Source: Penaeus vannamei
Lineage: Eukaryota > Arthropoda > Malacostraca > Decapoda > Penaeidae
Direction of reading: 5' to 3'
DNA: 64,000 nt
NCBI RefSeq assembly: GCF_042767895.1
Contig: NC_091578.1
Location: forward strand, 19,531,940 to 19,595,939
The first letter of the stretch is position 1, and each line of letters opens with the position of its first letter. Both the position numbers and the translations under genes were made by a program. A model generated the notes under the pieces. The model saw only the letters and a list, made by a program, of their open reading frames with translations, had not been told where the DNA came from and ran no database searches. Shown here piece after piece: positions 14,864-25,009 of the stretch.

Positions 14864-14957
14864 TGTAGAGGTTAAGAAACCAAACTGGATTTTATTGTTA
14901 TTGAGCCAAGCACAAGTAATGTCAGGTCAGCAGTCGTGTGGCGAATGATGTTTCCAC
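14864..14957 (-). repeat. Gypsy 3' LTR, distal piece
   Basis: The first 94 bp of the plus-strand LTR text (TGTAGAGGTTAAGAAACC onward) match 30,677-30,776 of the intact LTR, with a 6-bp deletion and a few substitutions. It stops at TGTTTCCAC (14,949-14,957), where the Jockey-type LINE begins, and the LTR resumes at 26,987 with TGATTCCAC. Confidence 0.93.
14949..14957. repeat. Target-site duplication of the Jockey-type LINE (left copy)
   Basis: TGTTTCCAC here and TGATTCCAC at 26,987-26,995 flank the LINE and overlap in the intact LTR at 30,768-30,776 (TGATTCCAC). One mismatch separates the copies. The duplication of about 9 bp fits target-primed reverse transcription. Confidence 0.8.
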
Positions 14958-16229
14958 GAATCGAATCGAAATCGAGAGAGAAGGGGGGGAAGGAAGGAGG
15001 GAAAGGGGAAGGATAAGGAGGGGATAGAAAGGATGATTTAGTGAGAGAGAAAGAGCCGGGGCTTAACCCAGCGTGCGGGGTAATAGATGGGAGATAGATG
15101 ACTGGAGTCGGAAAAGGGGAGGCCCCGCGCCATCTGTGCTCGCCGCAGCCATGGCATGATTCACCCGTTTGGCGTGGAACTGGCGGGCCAGTTCCGCGCC
15201 AGCAAGGGTGGCCATGGCCGGGCTGCGGGTTGCGCTCGGCTAACGAGGGAGGAGGGGGTAGGGGGCAGCCTGCCAGGCGCCATCTGCGGCTCCACCGTGC
15301 ACGGACTTATCGCCCATGGCAACGGTGGTGCCCTCGGCTAACCTCGAGACTGCGAGGATGGGAGGAGGATGAAAGCGGATGCGACCGCAACGAGTCTATC
15401 TCCCCCGCCTGCGTCGATCAGAGATTTCTCTCTGTCGGCGGCGGGACTTCCGGGGAGATGTGCTCGGGCGGTCACATCACGGGTGGATTATCATCACTGG
15501 CCGTGGCACCTCCTCCCCGGCTCGCGCGTTGGCACTCCTTACGACAAAGGAGCCGCGGTCATGGCTCGGGTACGAGCGGCAGATGCCACATGTCGGGAAT
15601 CCGGAACCAGTGAGATGAGGGTAAGGATTAGGATGCTTATGCGATGTGAGGGAAATGAGGTGGGAGATGAGGTCGTAGATGCCGTCACACAGGGAAAGGG
15701 GTTGAAGGGGAAGTTAATTAAAAGGGGGGATAGGGCTTACCGGAGGGTAGTTGTTTATTGGGGAGGTTAAAAGTTCCGTTGGAGAACGAGAACAATTTAA
15801 ACTTAAAAGAACTTAAAAACACAAAAACAAAAATTAAAAACTTAACTTAAAAAGAACCTAAAACACAAACAAGTTAAAACTGTAAAAGAAACAACAACAT
15901 GCATTAAAAACAATAATTAAACGAGTAAAATAAAATGAAAGTGAACGTTAAAATGAACATTAAAAACATTAAAAAACAAACAAACACAGAACAGGAGAAA
16001 TGAGCCGAGCCAAGGACATCCCGGGGCCCGTCACATCGTGATGTGGCGGGCCTCGGGGTGTTCCCTCACGCACAGCGTGGCTGGCCATTTCTCGGGGGAG
16101 TTAAAACCATGCTACGTGGTTAAATTACTAACAACAATAAAACATAAAACAATAAAACATGAGAGGGGAGAGCGAGAAAGATAGAAGTAAGTGAGAGAGT
16201 GCACAAAGGAAAAGAAGGCGCTGCCAAGC
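14958..16229 (-). other. Jockey-type LINE 3' untranslated region with hairpins and GATTC-type tail
   Basis: About 1.27 kb with no recognisable protein in either strand; the open frames around 15,098-15,770 on the plus strand match nothing I know and are probably chance in GC-rich DNA. It contains a near-perfect palindrome at 16,020-16,057 (CCCGGGGCCC... arms, about two mismatches per 17-nt arm), outer arms at 15,995-16,012 and 16,079-16,094 that can extend the stem, a perfect 9-bp-arm hairpin at 15,176-15,195, and an A/T-rich low-complexity stretch at about 15,780-16,000. The minus-strand 3' terminus is a short GATTC/TTCGA repeat, as expected for a LINE tail. Confidence 0.75.
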
Positions 16230-16951
16230 TCAGAAAGCTGGCTCAATCTCCTCACACCAGTCCAGAGAAAAGAGATCACGGCCTATCCCGCTCCTCCGTC
16301 CCTGGATGAAGGCGCTGGAGCGCTCTATCCAGTCGAGGCACCATGTACGGAGTTTGTCGAGCTGTTTACAAATCATCCATCGCCACACGAGGTTCAGCGG
16401 GAGCACCGCTGCCCTCTCGTGTAATCGTGCTGTTGACACAAAGTCGTCCCACGCCACGCTGTAGACCCAGCGAAGTGCTTTGTTCAGGACGATCTGTAGC
16501 TTGCGTATGTTCGTTTGTGCGGCGAGTATAAGTGTGAGTGGTGCGTACGTGAGGAGTGGTGTGATGAGTGCTTTGAGCAGGTGCAGCTTCGTGCGCGAGG
16601 CAGCGCATCTGAATCGATAAAGCAATTGTAAGGTCTTTCTAGCCAATGCGGCTTTTGAAGAGGTATGATAATGAAATCTAAACATGGTGTCAAAAGTGAC
16701 ACCGAGGACGGTGCAAGAGTGTGTTATTTGAAATGGTGCTTGTAGTCTGTCGAAAGAGTTTAGGTATATTGGATCGTAAGGAGGATTGTGTCTTGGGTTT
16801 ATAAAGAGGACTTTTGTTTTTGTCGAGTTAGTTTTGATAAGCCATTTGTGCTCCCATCGAGAGACGGTGTCAAGCTCGTCGTTGATTCGTCGGACGACAC
16901 CAGCGAGCGAATCGTGTCTAGCTAAGTGCGTGCAGTCGTCAGCGTAAAGTA
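16230..16951 (-). pseudogene. Jockey-type LINE ORF2, C-terminal RT and thumb region
   Basis: The segment resumes the LINE reverse transcriptase at its catalytic motif: the first codons give LYADDCTHLARHDS, then a WLIKTNSTKTKVLFINP stretch typical of the post-catalytic RT region, a VLGVTFD segment, and a helical C-terminus ending near 16,230. The open frame continues artificially to 17,015 into the antisense 5' end of the I-type insert, so residues before LYADD do not belong to this gene. There is no RNase H domain. The upstream half of the same RT lies at 22,956-23,555. The break is the insertion itself, marked by AGCGTAAAGTA on both sides. Confidence 0.88.
16941..16951. repeat. Target-site duplication of the I-type LINE (left copy)
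   Basis: AGCGTAAAGTA occurs here and at 22,956-22,966, flanking the plus-strand I-type LINE. Read on the minus strand it encodes the LYA of the host RT motif LYADD, so the duplication can be checked in the protein frame as well. Confidence 0.93.
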
Positions 16952-17579
16952 CACAGGCCCTTTCTCCTGTGGTGTGCAGAGAGAGATCACCCAATTGGCG
17001 AGGCATTATTGTCACTCACTTGGCGTGATCCTCCAGAGCTAAAGCCTCCAGACTTGAGCTTGATTTCGATATTCTTTGACAACAAACTACACAGAGAGCT
17101 CCGCCAATTTCTCGTGGTTCGCCGCGACAATTGGCCAGGCCTTCTCTTGTAGTAAGTGCTCCACTACCGCTCCCTTGGAGAGCGAGGTTACAAACCAGGT
17201 CTGGACCCTCTGGTCCTGGACACAGTTTGTGGCCACGCACCAAGGGCGACTTTTCGGTGTCTAACTCTTGCCCTCTCTTTCTGACTTCCTGGTGCAGCCT
17301 GGGCCTGCGGGAAACGTTGATTTCCAACATTCGCCTGGGCTGCGGTGACGTGATCACACATCCCTTGTAGCAGGATTGGGGTGCAGAGCGTTTACCACAC
17401 CAAAACTCCGAGTTCAGCCCACCCAGGGGGATCTCCTGTCCTGTGGTGCTGAAGGGTCGAGTGTAGGGATCAGAGCTTTTTGTGAGGCCCTTCTTCAGAC
17501 CTCACCCAGAGAGGAGGTATAAAGATAACCCCCGAAAGGGGACCAATCTATTTCCAACTCTCTAAATGACCACCACAAA
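16952..17579 (+). other. I-type LINE 5' untranslated region
   Basis: About 630 bp from the target duplication to the first ORF1 start. No protein domain is recognised. GC-rich, with a run of short open frames on both strands that match nothing I know. A full-length 5' end is implied because this region precedes ORF1 and is bounded exactly by the duplication at 16,941-16,951. Confidence 0.65.
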
Positions 17580-19297
17580 ATGAATCAGACCATGGCAGTC
17601 ACCCTGGAGCCTTTCAAGGCTGCAGGGGGGCGAAAGAAAACCCAAAAGCAGGCCGAACGTGTCCGGCCTGCTGAACCGAGCAAGGACAAGACAGAAACAC
17701 CAACCACAAAGTCTGTCCATGCACACCAGACTGAGGGAAGCCTGAACTCCCCTCAGAACTCCCTCAGTCAAGAAGGGGCTCCAGCTGTACCAGCCAAAAC
17801 AGCTGCCCCCACTTCCAAAGGCCTTAAACCCCTGCAAAGGGGAGGCGTGAAGCGACGAAGGGTGGAAACTGACTCTGAAGAAGAGGCAGAACACACCCCA
17901 AGTCGACTAACGCGGTTTAAGGTACCAAAAAAAAACTGAAGACTTCGACAATGCATACCAGCTTGTAAGGGCATTGGAGAAGGAAAGAAATGTGAGATTA
18001 TCAATCCGAATCTCCAGAGATGAGGGCATGATCATTGCCCCCAAAGACAAAGCCACCATGAACTTCCTGCAGGAAATCAAGGTGCTAAAAGATGGGAGGA
18101 AGGTGTGTATCTCACCACTGACCTCCCAAGAGAAAAAGTCCAAGATGGTGCTACTTGGCTTTCCACTGGGGTTCGACGTGGAGGTGATCACGTCTCTCCC
18201 ACAAGTGGTGGAGGCTTCCCGCATGACCAAAGGGAAGTCTCCAACCAGGCAAGTCCTGGTTATCCTCAAGGGAGCCCCAATCACCACCCTTGATCTGGGT
18301 AACTGGGGCTCATACAAGCTCAGGACATATGTGCCAGAGCCCTTGAGGTGTTTCACGTACCAAAAATTTGGGCATCACCAGGCCAACTGCAAGGCCAAAG
18401 CCAAATGTGGTGTATGTAGCGAGGCACACGAAACGGAAGTGTGTATTAAGGCACACAAAGATGGCCAGAAGGACACAACAGCCAAGTGTCCAAACTGTGC
18501 CAAAAAACATCATGCCTGGAGCCTGGCTTGCTCTGTCAGGAAACAGGCAGTGATTAAAAAGCAGGAGCTAGCCAAAGAGCGTCCTGACTTTGTCCCTGCG
18601 CCTCCCGGCACCTATGTCTGGGGCCAAAACAAAAAACAAAATAAAAAAGAAGACTCCCCGACCTCCTAAGAGGAAGGAGTCGCCCCCACAGAGAAAATTG
18701 GATACCTCTAACAGAGAGGAATTCCCCAAGCTTGCTAGTGGCAAAACAACAAAAAAGAACCAAAGGGAAAAAGGTTAAAAGTCCACAGCAATGGTCCCCC
18801 CAGTAGATGATAATCTTTTATTTGACGAGAAAAATATGACTCTCCTGTTGAGTGCTGTAGTTTCTGCAGTAGCAACAGCCTTGGGGAGGACCAGTGAGGA
18901 GGCGGAGAAAGCAGTGCAGGTCGCCATGACGGCTATGACCCAAACTGTGGCGGCTCTGAAGGGAAGGAAGCTAGAGGCCCCCAAACCGATAACGAGCAGC
19001 GCCCCCCTCCCTAAATCCTCGGATGGCAGGCTAGCTTCAAAAGAAACATCACATAAACCCCCAGCTAGTCTGTCAGGACAGGCTGAAACTGTGCAGCAGG
19101 CCGAGTCTGTACAGCCAAAGTCTCGTCCTCCGACCCGAGGTGACACTTCCAACCTAGGCCCTACACCCCTCGGTAAGGCCTTAACCGGAGTGTCTGACTT
19201 AGAGGAAGTTGTACAATCCTCAATCAACGAGGATCTGTATTTATTTGATGCCACCAGCACTGGGGCATCGGAAGATGAAGCAAGTGACACTGAGTAA
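17580..19297 (+). pseudogene. I-type LINE ORF1 (nucleic-acid-binding, gag-like), frameshifted
   Basis: Three frames carry one ancestral ORF1. The N-terminal Lys/Pro/Ser-rich piece (17,580-17,939) ends at an A9 run (about 17,928-17,936), a likely one-base slip. The middle piece (about 17,940-18,669) has the gag-like core and zinc knuckles CFTYQKFGHHQANC, CGVCSEAHETEVC and CPNCAKKHHAWSLAC; in the first knuckle the second Cys is Tyr. A further shift near 18,640 leads to a basic stretch ending at a TAA at 18,776-18,778, then a continuing Ala/Thr-rich, acidic tail (18,791-19,297). By family the product would coat LINE RNA in the cytoplasm. Lesions make it non-functional. Confidence 0.85.
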
Positions 19298-19302
19298 CCA
19301 TC

Positions 19303-20672
19303 ATGGCACACAATCTAAGCATACTGCAGTGGAATATCTGTAGCTATAAAAGCCATCTTCAGTCCATTGTGCGAGCAAGGAGCATTGACGTCGTCATGCT
19401 CCAGGAGACACTAACAATGGGATCCGTGTGTTTCTCAGGATATCATGCCTTCACCACTCCAAACCTGGATGGTGCTAGAGGCCTGATGACCCTGGTAAAA
19501 GAAGCTATCCTTTGCTCCTTAATAGCCAATCCGCCGCACTGTGGAGATGGTGTTGAATCTCTTACTGTTGAGATTCAGCTACCTGGGGGCTCTATAAAAA
19601 TATACAATATTTATAGCAAACCACTATGTGTGAGAGCTTAGATCTAAACCAGGTCTGTGCTACTGCAGCACAAGACCGAGTGATCATAGGGGGAGACTTC
19701 AATGCACACATGGCCATGCTGAATCCCCGCAAAAGGCCGAACGCGGCAGGCATTCACATAGCAGAACTGCTTGAGACATTCCCTGAGATTGCTCTTCTCA
19801 ACACCAAAGAACCAACGCATGTGAAGGGAGGGGTCCTAGACCTCACCTTTGCCACTGCAACAATGGTGGAGAGAATTCGGTGGTATGTCGACGATACGGT
19901 TACTAGTGATCACTACGGCATAGTCACCACACTAATGGATGCAGGTCCAGCCCAAAGACCACATCACATTCCTAAATGGAAAACTGACAAGGCCAACTGG
20001 TTTGCCTTCCAAGAAGGCTTGGCTCGATGTCTGAAAGACAACGTACCCAATAACAATAATGAAAATGTGGATGTGCTAGAGGCAAGGCTAATCCAGGCCA
20101 TAAACCAGGCAGCCTCACAAACCATCCCCAAAACTCGCCCATGGTCCAGAACTCACAAAGACGCCTGGTACTATAATGACGAGATCAAAGAGGTCAACCA
20201 CAGGGTTAATATGTGTAGAAAAAACTTCCGACGGCAAAGATCTCCCGACAATCTGGCCCTGTTGAGGGAAGATGTTGTGGATGCCAAGGAAACTGCCAAC
20301 AGAGTAAGGCAGGAAAAATGGCTGGAATGGTGCCAGTCTTTTGGGTACCAGACCAGCCTTACAGAGTTGTGGAAGCGGGTCAGGCAAGCAACAAGCCGCC
20401 AAGCCCCGAAATGCACTCATCACGACCCACAATCAGAGGCTAACAGATTGGTGCTTGAGTTCTCTGCCAGAACCAGCACCAACAATCTGCCTCCAATGAT
20501 GAGAGAAAAACAACAAAACTTGAATCCAGAAAGACTTGCTCTCATAAGAGACAAGGCACTCGAAGCTGATGAAACAGATGCCTTGTTCTCTCTTAGGGAA
20601 CTAAGAAAATCATACAAATCCAGTTCTGGGTCAGCACCAGGATCTGATGGGATCTCTCACCCCATCATTTAG
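19303..20672 (+). pseudogene. I-type LINE ORF2: APE-like endonuclease and RT N-terminus
   Basis: Starts 5 nt after the ORF1 stop. The first frame (19,303-19,641) opens with LSILQWNICSYKSHL and a VVMLQETL strand typical of apurinic-type endonucleases that nick target DNA. A frameshift between 19,600 and 19,640 moves the reading to the frame of 19,626-20,672, which has IIGGDFNAHM, GGVLDLTFAT and VTSDHYGIV, covering the remaining metal-binding and catalytic blocks (GDFNAH, SDH). The linker and first RT motif follow (SAPGSDGISHP) before a TAG at 20,670-20,672. The next 30 nt stay open in the same frame into the RT, so this TAG is a simple nonsense mutation. Confidence 0.87.
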
Positions 20673-21929
20673 CATCTAGGCCTTGCAGGAGAACTTGCAT
20701 TCTTGCAGGTTATCAACAAATCCTGGCAAACAGCCACGGTGCCCCAGAGCTGGAAACAAGCCACAATAGTTCCCATCCCAAAGCCAAAGGAGCCTGGCAA
20801 GTACCGCCCCATCTCTCTTCTCAGCTGCCTGGGTAAAACAGCTGAGAAGATGGTACTCAACAGGCTCCGATGGAAAACGGGTCCCCCCCATGAACACCTG
20901 CACGGGTTCACAAGGGGTAAGAGCACTGCTCATAGCATTTCCACACTCTTAAGCACAATCTGCACCTCGCCCGCCGTGGTTGTCTTCCTTGACCTGGAAA
21001 AGGCTTTTGAGTTGGCAAGTCCACTTGCCATTCAAGAGACCCTAATCCACAAAGGAGTCAAAGGCAGACTCTTGGCCTGGATAGCTGACTATTTTAAAAA
21101 TAGATCAGCAAATGTCAGATTTCAAGGCCACCTCTCACAGCACATGCCACTTGAAAATGGAACTCCTCAGGGAGGGGTTCTTAGTCCAGCCCTGTTTAAT
21201 ACCCTCATGTCCAACATACTCGACATTCACCTGCCAGAGGAATGCAAGATCATCTCTTATGCAGATGACTTGGCAATTATAGCCTCTGGCAACCACTGCC
21301 TTACTAGAGCTCAGCGTTGTCTGAACCTCGTGTCTGAAGAGTGTTGTAGGACGGGTCTAAAAATATCAGCAGCAAAATCCAAAGCAATGGCACTGAGAAC
21401 CAATGTCAGAAAAAAAAAACTCACCATACAGGGTATGGATCTGGAATGGGTGAAGGATTATCTATACCTTGGTGTATGGATAGGACACACACTCACTTTC
21501 AAAAAGGAGATCCAATACCTGCTTGACAGAACCAAGGAAAGACTGTCAGTCATGAAAGTCATGGCAGGGAGACACATAGGAGCAGGACACAAAGTACTAA
21601 GATCATTCTATGTACATGCTGTCCGTCCTATTATTGACTATGCATCTGTCGCCCTCATTGCTTCCAGCACAACATTAAAAGAAAAACTGGAAACAATACA
21701 AAACGAAGCAGCCAGGATAATTCTAGGAGCACCTAAGTGGACAAAGGTCATCAACCTCCTCATGGAAGCTGATTTACCGTCCATGGACACTAGAATAGAT
21801 CTAATGGCAGCACAGTTCCTTTCCAAGGTCCTGCAGGCACCCACAAACTCCTATCTAAGACAAAGAGTTCTCAGACGCCTACAACAAGATTATCAGTTGT
21901 TTGCAGACAATTCCTGGCAAACGAAATGA
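20673..21929 (+). pseudogene. I-type LINE ORF2: reverse transcriptase domain
   Basis: Same frame as the preceding segment after the TAG. Numbered from the Met at 20,703, the RT blocks are KYRPISLLSCLGK at 33-45, HGFTRGKSTAHS near 67-78, motif A VVFLDLEKAFE at 93-103 with Asp97, motif B GTPQGGVLSP at 153-162, and motif C YADD at 186-189. All catalytic residues are present. A TGA at the end overlaps the next frame by ATGA; because I-type elements encode RT and RNase H as one chain, I read this as a frameshift and not as a real gene boundary. Confidence 0.9.
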
Positions 21930-22648
21930 TCGAATTCTCAATTCTAAATCTCACAATGAGAAAAAATCAATATTCCATGCCTAGCCTAAAGGCACAAGCA
22001 CAAAGGGTCATTGATCAAATAACTCCGCCGGGTAGTATAGCTTACTACACGGACGGATCCGTGGATCCAATAAACCATACTGCAGGCGCCGGCTTTGCAA
22101 CAAAGGATACCACAGCATCCATTAGGGTCACTGACAATGCCTCAACGCTTCAGGCTGAAACGGTTGCGATCATGGAAGCATTGACACACGCGTCCCTGAG
22201 GGGAGGGCACGTTGTCATTCATACAGATTCAAGAGCAACTATTGACAGCTTACAGCATAGCATGCCCCCAGATAACATCTACCTCTTGACAACAGTACTA
22301 TACATAGCCCAAAGAATCCTTAGTCAAGGTAGAAGAATCATCATAAACTGGGTCCCAAGCCACATAGGCATACAAGGGAACGAGCTTGCTGATAAACTAG
22401 CCGAAAAGGGCAGGGGTATGCCCCCATCCTCCATGATCGTTAAACCCAGCCGAAGGGGACTGAGCCAAGGTACCAAAGCTGCAGCGTGTGCAGTCCTCCG
22501 GGGAGCACATAGAGAAAACATCACAAAATCGCTCGCTGCCAAGTGGTACTCAGATGCCACTGGCCCTTCCTCCAAATACAAAAAGAGGTACCGAAGTCAT
22601 ACTATTCAGACTAAGACTAGGTTACCAATGCGCTTGGCAAATTATTGA
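21926..22648 (+). pseudogene. I-type LINE ORF2: RNase H domain
   Basis: A type-I RNase H fold that would remove the RNA strand during cDNA synthesis. Counting from the Met at 21,926 the catalytic acids are visible as YTDGS (Asp43), LQAETVAI (Glu78), IHTDSRA (Asp101) and NELADKLA (Asp156), with the WVPSHIG histidine at 146. It separates this element from the Jockey-type LINE around it, which lacks the domain. The frame ends at a TGA near 22,648 after a shift, with the real C-terminus in the frame of 22,600-22,805. Confidence 0.9.
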
Positions 22649-22805
22649 CAGTGAGTCTGGGAGGTTATGTAAACACTGCGGCGAGCCTAACGCCACCCTG
22701 TTACATTACTTGCAGAATTGTGTACACACACAATTTCTGAGGCAGGGACCACCCACCACAGCCGCCGCGCTGGTAAAAAGGGTGTGCAACATGCTTTCAC
22801 CATAG
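22600..22805 (+). pseudogene. I-type LINE ORF2: C-terminal zinc-knuckle tail
   Basis: Continues the RNase H segment in another frame: LRLGYQCAWQI then LCKHCGEPNATLLHYLQNC, a C-x2-C-x7-H-x4-C pattern known from the C-terminus of several LINE ORF2 proteins. It terminates at TAG about 150 bp before the element end. Separate from the RNase H frame only because of a frameshift near 22,600-22,640. Confidence 0.8.
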
Positions 22806-22955
22806 CAACTGGATCGCTTGCTTGCAATCCAGCCACCGCGGTAAGCATGCAGTTCAAAGAAAACATCTGAGTTAACTAGAAATAGCTAACACAGGCCGGG
22901 CCACCCCAGAGAAAAGGCCCGGGCGAAGCATGGCTTCGCAAATCTAACTGAACTG
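22806..22955 (+). other. I-type LINE 3' untranslated region with two terminal hairpins
   Basis: Contains GCCGGGCC (22,895-22,902) facing GGCCCGGG (22,916-22,923) and the short hairpin CGAAGC-ATG-GCTTCG at 22,924-22,938, then CTAACTGAACTG directly before the target duplication. There is no poly(A). Structured RNA close to the 3' end is a plausible template-recognition signal for the element's own RT; that role is inferred. Confidence 0.7.
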
Positions 22956-22966
22956 AGCGTAAAGTA
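22956..22966. repeat. Target-site duplication of the I-type LINE (right copy)
   Basis: AGCGTAAAGTA, identical to 16,941-16,951. It begins directly after the last base of the I-type LINE. Confidence 0.93.
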
Positions 22967-23555
22967 ACATTAGTGAATCAGGGAAGGTGGGGTCGGGGAG
23001 GTCATTAGTGTATAATATGTATAGTGTTGGGCTGATTATGCTGCCTTGAGGTACACCTGCATGCATATTGATTGTAGAGGAAACTTTGCCTTTAAATTTA
23101 AGCTTTAATTTACGGTAATCCAAGAAGCTGCAAAGCAGCTTCTTGGTGCACGAAGGAAAATTGAATTTAGTGCAGATTTTGTACTTCAAGCCAGCATGCC
23201 AGACCGTGTCGAAGGCTGGCTCCACGTCTTTGGTCACGAGGACCGTCTTAAGTCGTCTGTCTTTGTTGTTAAGACAGTAGTTAGTCAGTAGGTTCAGTGC
23301 GTCAGTAGTCGAGCGGTGAGAGCGAAAGCCAAATTGTTTGGAAGAAAGTAGGTCATGGTCGTCGAGATACCGCCTTAGTCGGGAATTAATGACTCTTTCA
23401 AAAATTTTGCCTAGTGTCTCTAGTAAACTAATTGGGCGGTAATTCTTGGGGTCAGTGAGGTCTTTGTTTAGCTTAGGTATGAGGGCCACGATAGCAGTCT
23501 TAAAGGGAGCTGGAAAGTAGCCAGAAGCAAGTGAGGTATTGTACAGGTGCGTCAT
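22956..23555 (-). pseudogene. Jockey-type LINE ORF2: N-terminal half of RT, cut in motif C
   Basis: Numbered from the Met at 23,555: NYRPISLLETLGKIFERVI at 38-56, FGFRSHRSTTDALNLL at 75-90, motif A VTKDVEPAFDTVWH with Asp110, motif B GVPQGSIISP at 167-176, then MLLYA at 196-200. The frame stops three codons later inside the I-type insert. The next host codons (DDC) are found at 16,938-16,940 and below, so the insertion lies exactly between A and the first D of YADD. Upstream it is in frame with 23,559-24,380 through a TGA at 23,559-23,561. Confidence 0.92.
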
Positions 23556-23558
23556 AGC

Positions 23559-24380
23559 TCATAAAACGTTGTCAGGAAGATGAAGGAGTGCGTCACGCCC
23601 GATCCGAGAGGAACCCGGAGCCTTACGAGGAAACCTCTTTATTATTTGTTTAATCTCCTCCAGCAAGATGGGAGCACGGAGTTCGCATGTGTCGTCCAGC
23701 CTATCCATGTGGATAATTGGCTCTGGCTTTGTTTCTATCCTGTGTTCTTGGCTCCAGGTGTTGATGGATTGAAAATGTTCATTAAAAAGGGGGTGTGGTT
23801 CATGAGGATAGAATACAGTTTGCCAGTGATCACGAAAAATTTTGATAACATCCACGGGATCTGAAACTTGAGTGTTGTCCTTGAGGAGGTGACTGAAGGG
23901 AGGGAAGTTACTGCCTTTTAACTGTTTAATCTTTTGCCAAAATTCCCGTGGATTGCGAACTCGCATCGATTCTGTTTGTTTAATCAAATTTTGCCAATGA
24001 ATTTTGCGGTCATTATCAAAACTATCTATGACATGGTTTCTGAGGATAGTGAGGTCCCACCGAACTCGGTGTAAATTCTGAATATTTTGGAGAAAACGAT
24101 TCCTGTAGCAGGTCAGGAGACGCTTGGTTCTCTCGCTTGGATGGAATGATTTACGTATTTTGTAACGCTCTCGTGGGATGGACCGGAACATTGCTGCTGA
24201 AATCCAAGCAAAGAGATGATGCCAGTGCCTATCTATTTCGAGAACATTTTCTCTGTCAAGTTTAAAGTCGAAATTTTGATCTGAAAGATAAGATTTAAAA
24301 TCGTTCCAGTCTGCTTTCTTATACCGGAAGGATGGCGTTTGTTTGTTATGTATAGGTGAGGTGGAAAGTTTTATGATCAC
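23559..24380 (-). pseudogene. Jockey-type LINE ORF2: endonuclease end and pre-RT linker
   Basis: The frame begins inside the final endonuclease block: upstream codons read SDHIPV before IIKLSTSPIHN, completing the SDH motif that is missing from the previous frame. About 240 residues of linker follow, Arg/Lys and Trp-rich, then the first RT block KAPGSSRIGRDALLHLP. It ends at a TGA (23,559-23,561), after which the same frame continues as AMTHLYNTS. The shift from the endonuclease frame therefore lies between about 24,385 and 24,440. Confidence 0.85.
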
Positions 24381-25009
24381 GGGTATGTGGTCAGAACCGA
24401 TGTTCGGACCTGGTTGTAGGTGTGTGTGTGGTAGGGGAGGGCGGCCCTGTTCCCGAACACGAGATCAGGTCTGCCTTTTCCCCTAGCCGTGATTGTGGTG
24501 TGGAAGTCGGGTCCTATGTAATGTAGTCTTTTTGTGTTGAAAATAGACAAGAGCTGTCTACCGTGTGCATTCGTGGTTGTGTGGTGTAGTGATATGTGTG
24601 ATGCGTTGACATCCCCGGCGAAGAAGACTGGAAGATTATTATAGCTGAATAATTTATTGAAATCTGAAAGTGGCAAGTTTGAATTTGGTCTGATATAGGC
24701 CGTGGCAATCATCATAGGGCCCTGCTGGGTGAATAGCTTTACAGCCAAGAAGTCTGGATGGATGAATGGGGGTGAAATGAATTCGAAATAAAGGGTGGAT
24801 TTGACGAGGATGCAGGACCCTACGAACCAGCCGTTTCGTGACTGTCTTGACGTGTAGCCGAAGTGTTTGATAGCATAGGAGTTAGTGATAGAGGTGGAAT
24901 TTAAAAGAACCACGTCAGGACATTCCCGATCGAGGAAATCGTAAAAAATGTTACGTATATTGAAAAATGATCTTACATTCGCTTGCACGATTGTCAGCAC
25001 GCCACTCAT
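24377..25009 (-). pseudogene. Jockey-type LINE ORF2: APE-like endonuclease
   Basis: ORF2 opens with MSGVLTIVQANVRSFFN, a start consistent with APE-type endonucleases, and continues with VVLLNSTSI, FFAGDVNASHISL (the GDFNAH-type block with Phe to Val) and GRPDLVFGN. The usual acidic residue after the VVLLN strand (Gln-Glu in most copies) appears as NSTS, so catalysis is doubtful. The ATG at 25,009-25,007 overlaps the TGA of the upstream frame by ATGA, a layout that permits termination-reinitiation. A frameshift near 24,400 removes the SDH block from this frame. Confidence 0.87.

Larger units (their letters stand above)
16952..22955 (+). mobile_element. I-type LINE with RNase H, nested in the Jockey-type RT
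   Basis: A 6.0-kb plus-strand non-LTR element bounded by an 11-bp target duplication. Its layout is a 5'UTR (to 17,579), ORF1 with zinc knuckles (17,580-19,297), ORF2 starting 5 nt after the ORF1 stop (19,303) with APE-like endonuclease, RT, RNase H and a C-terminal CCHC-like knuckle (to 22,805), and a 150-bp 3'UTR. An RNase H domain after the RT places it in the I superfamily (I, R1, LOA or relatives) rather than Jockey. ORF1 and ORF2 each carry frameshifts and ORF2 one TAG stop. It is the youngest event in the nest because it interrupts the other two. Confidence 0.9.

Noticed and set aside
15098..15770. GC-rich open frames up to 171 codons left of the LINE ORF2
   Set aside because: Overlapping frames with no known motif, located in the LINE 3'UTR; better explained by GC content.
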